DNA of 12,922 nt from HGM04593 sp045634085 (GTDB lineage Bacteria; Bacteroidota; Bacteroidia; Bacteroidales; Bacteroidaceae). The stretch is from positions 1 through 12,922 of the forward strand of contig JAZQZM010000016.1 of NCBI GenBank assembly GCA_045634085.1, given 5' to 3'. The first letter of the stretch is position 1, and every line of letters starts with the position of its first letter. A model generated the notes under the pieces. That model worked only from the letters and a program-made list of their open reading frames with translations. It was not told the origin of the DNA and did not search any database. The translations under genes were made by a program, and so were the position numbers. Below are positions 6,744-12,922 of this stretch, in pieces.

Positions 6744-7310
6744 TTAATAAAGGTCATCGATTGAACTCATTTCGCTTGCACCGCCCATGTCGAATCCGTC
6801 CGGGTCAATGTCATCGTCGTTGTATTCGTCGCTGCCATAGAAGTCCTCGTTGAAATCGTCATCAGCGCCCACAACGGGGTTCTTGCTCATGAGTTCCTCA
6901 AAATCAAGTGTCTGTGCCGGAGCTTCTCCTACGCTGCGTGTACACACTGCCTCGTCAATGTTCTTGTGGAATTCAATCTTGCTGAGCTCCATGTAGAATA
7001 CTCGGTCACCGAGTGGGTCGAATACATACATGAGCTTCTGCTTCTCCTCCTCAACAAGGTCGCCTATTACGGTGTCGGCCATTGCGTAACTCTCCTCCTC
7101 GGACATGCTTCCCATGTCCTCGCGTGTAATCTCAACCTCCTTTATCCACTTTTCGTTACAGATGAAGAATGATGTCATCTGGTCGTCGGGGTATCCTGCC
7201 GATTTCAGGATAGCCTCGTGAAGTTCCATGAAGGTCGCATCAGAATCAATTTCAATATCTCTTCTGAAATCTTCAACTTCGTCCGATAAGAGTCTGAATT
7301 TATAAACCAT
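6744..7310 (-). CDS. PRiA4_ORF3-like (IS1096 passenger TnpR-type) acidic protein
   Basis: A 188-residue cytoplasmic protein. Residues 1-115 resemble the plasmid pRiA4b ORF-3 domain: YKFRLLSDEVEDFRRDIEI, then FMELHEAILKSAGY (27-40), a central W (55), and QKLMYVFDPLGDRVFYMEL (91-109), where other members have a YxFDxGD motif. The database name 'IS1096 element passenger TnpR' is historical. There is no transposase, resolvase catalytic motif or insertion-sequence end here. The tail (148-188) is strongly acidic with runs of Asp/Glu and Tyr, so it may be disordered. It lies 55 bp after lpxA and 19 bp before miaA in the same direction, so it is part of the operon. Its molecular function is not established. 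Confidence 0.8.
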   Translation of the reverse strand: MVYKFRLLSDEVEDFRRDIEIDSDATFMELHEAILKSAGYPDDQMTSFFICNEKWIKEVEITREDMGSMSEEESYAMADTVIGDLVEEEKQKLMYVFDPLGDRVFYMELSKIEFHKNIDEAVCTRSVGEAPAQTLDFEELMSKNPVVGADDDFNEDFYGSDEYNDDDIDPDGFDMGGASEMSSIDDLY

Positions 7311-7365
7311 GATATCTTTGTTTTTTTGTTTCCGTTAAGGTAATTTATAAGGATTCAAAAGAGGC

Positions 7366-8136
7366 TTAGCCAATAATGCCTCTCTCTGATTCCTTCTCAA
7401 TGAAGTTGAGGATATACTCAACCTCGGGTGTTATGTTGCCGCCCTCCTTTATGCGTGCAACGGCTGTAGACACGATAGTGCCACTCTCGTAGATGTGACG
7501 GTATGCATCATGTATGCTCTTTATTGTCTCATTGCTGAAACCGCGGCGGCGCAGACCGATGATGTTCAATCCGCAATATCTTGCAGGGTCGCGGCCAACG
7601 ATGATGTATGGCGGAATATCCTTGTTTATGCGGCTGCCGCCCTGTATCATCACGTAGCTGCCGATGTGACCGAACTGGTGTACGAGTACGCATGCGCTGA
7701 GGATTGCATTGTCGCTGATTGTCACTTCGCCGGCAATCTTGGTAGAGTTACCGATGATACATCCGCTGCCGATTACGCTGTCGTGACCAATGTGGGCATT
7801 CTCCATAAAGAGGTTGTTGCTGCCTATAACAGTCTTGCCCTTTGATGCTGTTCCGCGGTTAAGAGTAACATTCTCGCGCACCATATTGTTGTCGCCCATC
7901 TCAAGTGTTGTCTCCTCGCCTACGAACTTGAGGTCCTGAGGAATACCGCCAACAACGGCACCGTGGTGTATCTTGTTGTTGTTTCCCATTCGTGTACCGC
8001 TGAGAATTGACGCGTGTGCCATGATGTGGCAGTTGTCACCAATCACTACATTGTCCTCAATGTAAACAAAAGGTTCTACTGTACAGTTCTCACCCAGTTT
8101 GGCTCCTGGATGTATGTGTGCTAATGGACTAATCAT
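7366..8136 (-). CDS. lpxA: UDP-N-acetylglucosamine O-acyltransferase LpxA
   Basis: First step of lipid A synthesis: 3-hydroxyacyl-ACP donates its acyl chain to the 3-OH of UDP-GlcNAc. The 256 residues begin with left-handed beta-helix hexapeptide repeats (ISPLAHIHPGAKLG, then VVIGDNC). They contain GGIPQDLKFVGEE (63-75) and NAHIGHD (113-119), whose His118 corresponds to the catalytic His of the E. coli enzyme, and HQFGHIG (153-159). A helical C-terminal part follows (RRRGFSNETIKSIHDAYRHIY). The ATG at 8136 is 4 bp after the lpxC-fabZ stop, so translation is probably coupled. Acyl chain length cannot be judged from the sequence alone. Confidence 0.97.
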   Translation of the reverse strand: MISPLAHIHPGAKLGENCTVEPFVYIEDNVVIGDNCHIMAHASILSGTRMGNNNKIHHGAVVGGIPQDLKFVGEETTLEMGDNNMVRENVTLNRGTASKGKTVIGSNNLFMENAHIGHDSVIGSGCIIGNSTKIAGEVTISDNAILSACVLVHQFGHIGSYVMIQGGSRINKDIPPYIIVGRDPARYCGLNIIGLRRRGFSNETIKSIHDAYRHIYESGTIVSTAVARIKEGGNITPEVEYILNFIEKESERGIIG

Positions 8137-8140
8137 AGTA

Positions 8141-9529
8141 TTATTCTTTGTTTTTTGTTATCTGTCCTGTAAATTGTGCTTCGGCAACAAGTTTCTCACC
8201 CACAAACACATATCCTTTCATCATTGCAAGCCCGTGACGCATTGGTCCTGCCTGCTCAACCTTGAAGATGAGTGTGTCGCCCGGTACTACCTTCTTGTAG
8301 AAGAGAACCTTTTCAATCTTTACAAAATATGTAGAGTATTTCTCTGGCTCGTCAAGCATGTTCAGCGTGTGCAGCGCCCCGCACTGTGACAAGGCCTCAA
8401 CAAGCAGTACGCCCGGCATGATTGGTTCCTCTGGGAAGTGTCCAGCAAAGAACGGTTCGTTCACAGTAACGTTCTTGACGCCGACGATGCAGTTTGAACC
8501 GAGTTCTACAATCTTGTCAATCATGAGCATGGGTATGCGGTGGGGCAGAAGCTCCTTGATGCGCTTGATGTCCATTACCGGCTCCAGGTTGGGGTTGTAT
8601 ACCGGTGCCTGAATCTGATGCTCACGGATATTCTTGCGCATGGCGCGCGCGAACTTATTGTTGATTGTGTGTCCCGGACATGTTGCAATAATGCGTCCCT
8701 GGAGTGGCTTGCCGATGAGTGCAAGGTCGCCGATGATGTCGAGCAGCTTGTGACGAGCCGGCTCGTTGTTCCATACAAGAGGCTTGTGGTTCAGGTAACC
8801 GAGTTTCTTGGCATCCATGCGTGGGGTGCCCAGCATGTCGGTGAGCATGTCAAATTTTTCCTGTACCATCTCCTTCTCGTATATAACGATTGCATTGTCA
8901 AGGTCGCCGCCCTTGATGAGACCAAGGTTGAGCAACGGTTCAAGTTCACGTACAAATACGAATGTACGGCTCGACGCAATCTCACTCTTGAAACTGTCCA
9001 TGTCTTCGAGTGTCGCATACTGGTTGAAGAGTATGTCACTGTCGTAATGCACGAGCACGTTAAGGCTGAAGTTCTCGTCGGGGAGAATTATGATTGAACT
9101 GCCTGTTTTCTCGTCCTTTATTTCTATCTTGGACTTTATTACAAACACATCCTTCTCGGCATTCTGTTCCTTGATACCGATGCGTTCTATGTTTTCGACA
9201 TAATGTATTGCACTTCCGTCAAGAATTGGGAACTCAGGGCCGTTTACTTGTATAAGACAGTTGTCGATGCCGAGTGCAAAGAGTGCTGCCATGGCATGCT
9301 CGATGGTGCTGACACGTGCCTCACCCTTGGTGAGTACAGTACCGCGGGTTGTCTCGGTCACGTTCTCGGCAATTGCATCGATAATGGGTTCGCCAGGAAG
9401 GTCAATACGCTGTATCTTGTAGCCGTAGTTCTCGGGTGCCGGGTTGAAAGTCACTGTCAAGCTCAAGCCTGTGTGCAATCCCTTGCCAAAGAGTGAGAAA
9501 CTACCGTTGAGTGTCTTTTGCTTGTTCAT
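8141..9529 (-). CDS. lpxC-fabZ: Bifunctional LpxC deacetylase / FabZ dehydratase
   Basis: A 462-residue fusion typical of Bacteroidota. Residues 1-~305 are LpxC, the zinc deacetylase that commits UDP-(3-acyl)-GlcNAc to lipid A. They include KGLHTG (16-21), STIEHAMAAL (74-83) with Glu77 as base and His78 as zinc ligand, ARHKLLDIIGD (258-268) with zinc ligands His260 and Asp264, and PGH (285-287) with the catalytic His287. Residues ~320-460 are FabZ, the 3-hydroxyacyl-ACP dehydratase of fatty acid synthesis: LLPHRIPMLMID (327-338), the catalytic pair His364 in AGHFP and Glu378 in VEALSQ, and a C-terminal hot-dog strand. All key residues are present. The enzymes compete for 3-hydroxyacyl-ACP flux, so fusion may fix their ratio. 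It starts 15 bp after lpxD. Confidence 0.98.
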   Translation of the reverse strand: MNKQKTLNGSFSLFGKGLHTGLSLTVTFNPAPENYGYKIQRIDLPGEPIIDAIAENVTETTRGTVLTKGEARVSTIEHAMAALFALGIDNCLIQVNGPEFPILDGSAIHYVENIERIGIKEQNAEKDVFVIKSKIEIKDEKTGSSIIILPDENFSLNVLVHYDSDILFNQYATLEDMDSFKSEIASSRTFVFVRELEPLLNLGLIKGGDLDNAIVIYEKEMVQEKFDMLTDMLGTPRMDAKKLGYLNHKPLVWNNEPARHKLLDIIGDLALIGKPLQGRIIATCPGHTINNKFARAMRKNIREHQIQAPVYNPNLEPVMDIKRIKELLPHRIPMLMIDKIVELGSNCIVGVKNVTVNEPFFAGHFPEEPIMPGVLLVEALSQCGALHTLNMLDEPEKYSTYFVKIEKVLFYKKVVPGDTLIFKVEQAGPMRHGLAMMKGYVFVGEKLVAEAQFTGQITKNKE

Positions 9530-9544
9530 GGAACTGTATTTGGT

Positions 9545-10576
9545 TTATTTGTTTTTTAATGCTTCGAGCTCTTTTGTAAGCTGCTTGATTTTCTTGTCCA
9601 TTTCGGGGAGACGCTTCATGTATGCTGCGGCACGGATGTACTCTTTGGCATCCATTGCCGGAGAACCAAGGAGTGTCTGTCCACCCTTGAGGTTACCTAT
9701 TGTACCGCACTGTGGTCCAACTGTTGTACGATCCTCTATTGTGCTGTGTCCCGAGATTCCTGCCTGGCCGCCGAAGATACACCACTGTCCAATCTTTGTA
9801 GAACCGGCAATACCTACCTGTGCCGCCATTGCAGTGTGGCTTCCCACCTCGTCATTGTGGGCAATCTGTACAAGGTTGTCGAGCTTCACGCCATTGCGGA
9901 TGATGGTAGAACCCATTGTAGCACGGTCTATACATGTATTTGCTCCCACCTCGACATTGTCCTCTATGACTACGATACCAGTCTGTGGAATCTTGTTGTA
10001 TCCGTTTGCTGTGGGCGCAAATCCGAATCCGTCGGCACCGATGACGCAACCGCTGTGCAGAATACAGTTGTTGCCGATGCGGCAGTCATGATATACGGTC
10101 ACGTGCGCGTAAAGCAAGCAACCGTTGCCCACTTTGGCACCGTCGCCAATTGACACACCGTCGTGTATGCAGCAGTTGTCACCAATTTCACATCCTTCGC
10201 CAATCACAACGAACGGAGCAATGTAGCAGTTCTCGCCAATCTTGGCGCTGGCGGCAATTGATGCAAGTGAACTTATTCCCTGTTTCTTGGGCTTTGTTGC
10301 TTCGTACATCATCATCAGTTTGGCAAGGCTCTCATATGCGTTGTCAACCTTGATGAGTGTTGCCTGAATCTCGTCTTTGGGCTCGAAGTCCTTGTTGACG
10401 AGTACTACAGACGATTGGGTAGTGTATATGTATTCGGCATACTTCGGGTTGGCAAGGAACGATATTGCTCCCGGCACACCCTCTTCAATCTTTGCAAATG
10501 TGTAGATTTCGGCATTCTCGTTACCGACAATCTCGCCGCCAATGAAAGACGCAATCTGTTTTGCTGTGAATTTCAT
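9545..10576 (-). CDS. lpxD: UDP-3-O-(3-hydroxyacyl)glucosamine N-acyltransferase LpxD
   Basis: Third step of lipid A synthesis: N-acylates UDP-3-O-acyl-glucosamine. The 343 residues have an N-terminal substrate-binding domain (1-~100; ISFLANPKY at 38-46 is the family's uridine-contact region). A left-handed beta helix of hexapeptide repeats follows (~105-300), with GADGFGFAP (180-188), DNLVQIAHN (233-241) holding catalytic His240, and AAQVGIAGSTKIG (251-263). A short charged coiled-coil tail closes the protein (324-343). It is the first lpx gene of the set. A 137-bp spacer in front of it, against 4-55 bp elsewhere in the run, suggests a promoter there. Confidence 0.97.
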   Translation of the reverse strand: MKFTAKQIASFIGGEIVGNENAEIYTFAKIEEGVPGAISFLANPKYAEYIYTTQSSVVLVNKDFEPKDEIQATLIKVDNAYESLAKLMMMYEATKPKKQGISSLASIAASAKIGENCYIAPFVVIGEGCEIGDNCCIHDGVSIGDGAKVGNGCLLYAHVTVYHDCRIGNNCILHSGCVIGADGFGFAPTANGYNKIPQTGIVVIEDNVEVGANTCIDRATMGSTIIRNGVKLDNLVQIAHNDEVGSHTAMAAQVGIAGSTKIGQWCIFGGQAGISGHSTIEDRTTVGPQCGTIGNLKGGQTLLGSPAMDAKEYIRAAAYMKRLPEMDKKIKQLTKELEALKNK

Positions 10577-10713
10577 ATCCTGTTTCTTTGTATTCTTGCT
10601 TGTTTAATTGCGAAGATAACTATTTCGCACAATAAAAAGTTGCGTTTTTGTATAAATTATCGCAAAAGATGCGAATTTGAACACTATGTAAACTTTTTTA
10701 TCTGGTCTGCCTG
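10577..10713 (-). promoter_or_regulatory. Probable promoter/control region of the lpx operon
   Basis: This A/T-rich spacer lies between pyrF and lpxD. On the - strand TATCTTCG (10611-10618) is one base off the Bacteroidota -7 consensus TAnnTTTG and lies ~35 bp before the lpxD ATG. No good -33 TTTG is seen at the right distance. The spacer also holds five copies of a TTGCG/CGCAA-type core: ATTGCGAA (10607-10614), TTCGCACAAT (10624-10633), TTGCG (10640-10644), ATCGCA (10659-10664) and TGCGAA (10670-10675). The first two form an imperfect inverted repeat over the -7 candidate. The last two form a small hairpin that could also weakly end pyrF transcription. Confidence 0.35.
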
Positions 10714-11544
10714 TCAGATGACGTTTCTTGCTTTGAGTTCACGTTTCATCTGCTGCTGGTAGTCGTGTGCCTTTTCAGCCGCTACAGCCGCGAAGTTCTC
10801 GCTGCCGTCGGCAAAGATAATTGCGCGGCTTGCATTAACAAGAAGACCGCAGTCATCGTTCATACCGTATTTGCATACCTCCTCAAGCGAACCGCCCTGT
10901 GCACCTACGCCGGGAACAAGAAGGAAGTGGTTGGGTACGATGCGGCGTACATTCTCGAACGACTTGCCCTGTGTAGCACCTACAACGTACATCATGTTCT
11001 CGTCGCTTCCCCATTTCTGTGAGGTCTCAAGAACCTTCTCGAAGAGCATTGTGCCGTTCTCGTCCTTTGTGAGCTGGAAATCGTGTGAACCGGGGTTCGA
11101 TGTGAGAGCAAGCACAATAACCCAGCTGCCTTCGTATGCAAGGAATGGCTTCACGCTATCCTCGCCCATGTAAGGAGCCACAGTGATTGAGTCAACCTTC
11201 ATCTCCTCAAAGAATGAACGCGCGTAGAGTGATGATGTGTTGCCGATATCGCCACGCTTTGCATCGGCGATGATGAAAATCTCGGGGTAGTTCTCCTTGA
11301 TGTAGTTTACGGTCTTCTCAAAGCTTATCCAGCCCTTCACGCCGCAAGCCTCGTAGAATGCGAGGTTTGGCTTGTAGGCAACAGTGTAGGGGGCAGTGGC
11401 ATCGATGATGGCCTTGTTGAATTCAAATACAGCATCCTCACTGTTCTGCAAATGAGCCGGCAACTTCTTGATGTCGCTGTCAAGGCCTACACAAAGGAAT
11501 GAACGTTTCTCTTTAATCTGCTTGATAAGTTCTTGTCTGTTCAT
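10714..11544 (-). CDS. pyrF: Orotidine 5'-phosphate decarboxylase PyrF (long, type 2)
   Basis: Last step of UMP synthesis: decarboxylation of OMP. The 276 residues match the longer PyrF subfamily rather than the ~230-residue E. coli type. Key segments are FLCVGLDSD (16-24), YKPNLAFYEACG (57-68), the catalytic DAKRGDIG (94-101) with its Asp/Lys array, APYMGEDS (123-130), and the phosphate-binding LVPGVGAQGG (209-218). The ATG at 11544 lies 16 bp after the prfA stop, so the two are likely co-transcribed. The gene shares no pathway with its neighbours; the link is expression context only. Confidence 0.97.
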   Translation of the reverse strand: MNRQELIKQIKEKRSFLCVGLDSDIKKLPAHLQNSEDAVFEFNKAIIDATAPYTVAYKPNLAFYEACGVKGWISFEKTVNYIKENYPEIFIIADAKRGDIGNTSSLYARSFFEEMKVDSITVAPYMGEDSVKPFLAYEGSWVIVLALTSNPGSHDFQLTKDENGTMLFEKVLETSQKWGSDENMMYVVGATQGKSFENVRRIVPNHFLLVPGVGAQGGSLEEVCKYGMNDDCGLLVNASRAIIFADGSENFAAVAAEKAHDYQQQMKRELKARNVI

Positions 11545-11560
11545 GGCATATGTTTTTTTA

Positions 11561-12670
11561 TTATAGTTCCTGTTCTTTCATTCTCTCGGCGTTCTCAGCT
11601 ATAATCAGGTGGTCAATGCAATCCTGTATGTCGCCGTTGACGAACGCACTGAGGTTATATATGGTGTAGTTTATCCTGTGGTCGGTTATGCGTCCCTGCG
11701 GATAGTTGTATGTACGTATCTTTGCCGAACGGTCGCCGGTAGACACCATTGTCTTTCGCTTGCTTGCAATGTCGTCGGCATATCGCTGATGCTCTCGGTC
11801 GTAGATGAGGGTGCGTAGGCGTGCCAGAGCGCGTTCCTTGTTCTTTGGCTGGTCGCGCGTCTCGGTACACTCGATGAGAATCTCCTCAACCTGGTTGGTC
11901 TCGGGGTTGAGCCATGGATAGCGCAGGCGCACTCCCGATTCCACCTTATTGACGTTCTGTCCTCCAGCACCGCTTGAACGGAATGTATCCCACTTGATTG
12001 CGCTTTCGGTTATCTCAACGTCAAAAGCCTCAGCCTCGGGCAACACAGCTACAGACGCAGCCGATGTGTGTACACGTCCCTGCGTCTCGGTTGCCGGCAC
12101 TCGCTGCACGCGGTGTACTCCCGACTCGTATTTGAGTGTGCCATACACCTTGTCGCCGCTGACAGTACAGATAATTTCCTTATAACCGCCCGATGTGCCT
12201 TCGCTACAGCTCGAAACCTCGAGTCTCCAGCCCTTGCTCTCGCAGTACTTTGTGTACATGCGGAACAGGTCGCCTGCAAAGATAGCAGCCTCGTCACCAC
12301 CTGTACCGCCTCTGATTTCAAGAATGGCATTCTTGTCGTCCTGGGGGTCGGCGGGGATTAGCAGCAGCTTTATCTCCTCCTCGGTCTTGGGAATCTCGTT
12401 CTCGCACATCTCAATCTCCTCACGCGCCATCTCACGCAACTCTGTGTCGCTTTCGTTGGCGAGCAGGTCCTTAGCTTCACTCAGTGAGGTAAGCAACTGA
12501 ATGTAGCGGCGGCGGGCATCGAGAATCTGCTCCAGTTCGCGGTATTCCTTGTTGAGCCTCACGAAACGCTTCATGTCGGCAACGACAGCAGGGTCGGTTA
12601 TCAGTGTCGACACCTCCTGGAACCTTGCCTCAAGGTCATTAAGTTTGCTCAGCAGTGAATTGTTCTCCAT
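11561..12670 (-). CDS. prfA: Peptide chain release factor 1 (RF1)
   Basis: Recognises UAA and UAG and triggers peptide release on the ribosome. The protein is 369 residues from the ATG at 12670. The frame is open 47 codons further upstream (to 12811), but that part overlaps the upstream gene and has no family resemblance, while MENNSLLSKLNDLEARFQEV fits the RF1 N-terminus. The codon-reading motif PAT (192-194, in VQRVPATETQGRVH) is the PxT signature of RF1, not the SPF of RF2. GGQ (236-238) lies in RSSGAGGQNVNK. The C-terminal TYNYPQGRITDHR segment (320-332) is also typical. It probably heads or shares a transcript with pyrF, 16 bp downstream. Confidence 0.98.
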   Translation of the reverse strand: MENNSLLSKLNDLEARFQEVSTLITDPAVVADMKRFVRLNKEYRELEQILDARRRYIQLLTSLSEAKDLLANESDTELREMAREEIEMCENEIPKTEEEIKLLLIPADPQDDKNAILEIRGGTGGDEAAIFAGDLFRMYTKYCESKGWRLEVSSCSEGTSGGYKEIICTVSGDKVYGTLKYESGVHRVQRVPATETQGRVHTSAASVAVLPEAEAFDVEITESAIKWDTFRSSGAGGQNVNKVESGVRLRYPWLNPETNQVEEILIECTETRDQPKNKERALARLRTLIYDREHQRYADDIASKRKTMVSTGDRSAKIRTYNYPQGRITDHRINYTIYNLSAFVNGDIQDCIDHLIIAENAERMKEQEL

Positions 12671-12696
12671 TATATTTAAAATTATTCCTAAGAATC

Positions 12697-12922
12697 TTAA
12701 TATGCGACAAATTTGAATTCTTTGGCAAAATAAGGCATTTGAGTCTCTGCTAAATTCAATATCCTTTTTTGAGCATAATCGGGATGGTTGAGAATCTCGT
12801 TTAACAACCACAATTCAAAAATGAAACTATTGACAAATTCAACGTCTTTTTTGTATCCTGTCACCATGCGTGCACCTGTTTCCTTTTTGAAAAATTTAAT
12901 ATCTTCTTCCTCCATATCCAAT
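12697..12922 (-). CDS. C-terminal fragment of an unidentified protein (5' end outside window)
   Basis: The frame is open to the window edge. An in-frame TTG (12921) and ATG (12915) exist but are probably internal. About 73 residues are visible: an acidic/basic start (MEEEDIKFFKKETGARMVTGYKK), then a hydrophobic helix with FIFELWLLNEIL, and the C-terminus FAKEFKFVAY. The pattern TGAxxVxGYxKxVxxxxSxxFELxLL reminds me of the end of the DUF6642 family, which I associate with caspase/CHAT-like folds, but with so little sequence this is a weak lead. It ends 26 bp before the prfA start on the same strand. No promoter for prfA could be distinguished in that gap. Confidence 0.65.
   Translation of the reverse strand, partial: LDMEEEDIKFFKKETGARMVTGYKKDVEFVNSFIFELWLLNEILNHPDYAQKRILNLAETQMPYFAKEFKFVAY

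Noticed and set aside
6744..7310. Mobile element suggested by the 'IS1096 passenger' family name
   Set aside because: No transposase, terminal inverted repeats or target duplications flank it, and it is spaced like an ordinary operon gene.
8141..9529. LpxC-FabZ fusion as a novel architecture
   Set aside because: This fusion is well known in Bacteroidota, so it is a taxonomic marker rather than a new finding.
12671..12696. Promoter for prfA (TTTG and TAATTTTA on the minus strand)
   Set aside because: The -7-like box is only 6 bp from the ATG, which would put the start of transcription at or inside the gene.
12671..12811. 47-codon N-terminal extension of prfA to an ATG at 12811
   Set aside because: It overlaps the upstream gene, has no RF1 similarity, and the ATG at 12670 gives a normal RF1 start and length.

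Overview
The window looks like chromosomal DNA from a Bacteroidota bacterium, most likely order Bacteroidales. The evidence is a fused lpxC-fabZ gene between lpxD and lpxA, a DUF5020/Tsx-like outer-membrane protein, a PRiA4_ORF3-type protein, A-rich start regions without clear Shine-Dalgarno sequences, and short secreted proteins beginning MKK with a cleavage site before Gln. The species cannot be told from the sequence.

Left part (1-3034, + strand): three genes for exported proteins of unknown function. The first is cut by the window edge and is a clear paralogue of the N-terminal part of the second, a 521-residue protein with a central acidic coiled coil. After a 199-bp spacer holding what looks like a dispersed intergenic repeat comes a 321-residue exported protein built on an ungapped internal duplication. 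A near-perfect 25-bp hairpin (3046-3099) ends this cluster and faces the convergent operon on the other strand.

Middle part (3161-5675, - strand): a two-gene unit with an outer-membrane beta-barrel protein of the DUF5020/Tsx-like type followed by an NCS2 (AzgA-type) purine permease, plausibly a purine uptake route across both membranes. The permease carries an unusual C-terminal extension of about 160 residues. It resembles the periplasmic part of NqrC (subunit C of the Na+-translocating NADH:quinone reductase) and stops before the flavin-attachment region. This is the most unusual thing in the window.

Right part (5822-12922, - strand): a housekeeping run transcribed right to left. In transcription order it has the 3' end of an unknown gene at the window edge, prfA (release factor 1), pyrF (UMP synthesis), lpxD, lpxC-fabZ and lpxA (early lipid A synthesis), a PRiA4_ORF3-like acidic protein and miaA (tRNA A37 prenylation). 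Gaps are 4 to 55 bp except for 137 bp before lpxD, which probably holds the lpx promoter and contains a cluster of GCGAA-type inverted motifs. No rRNA, tRNA, CRISPR array, transposase or phage gene was seen, and no stretch over 300 bp lacks a gene.
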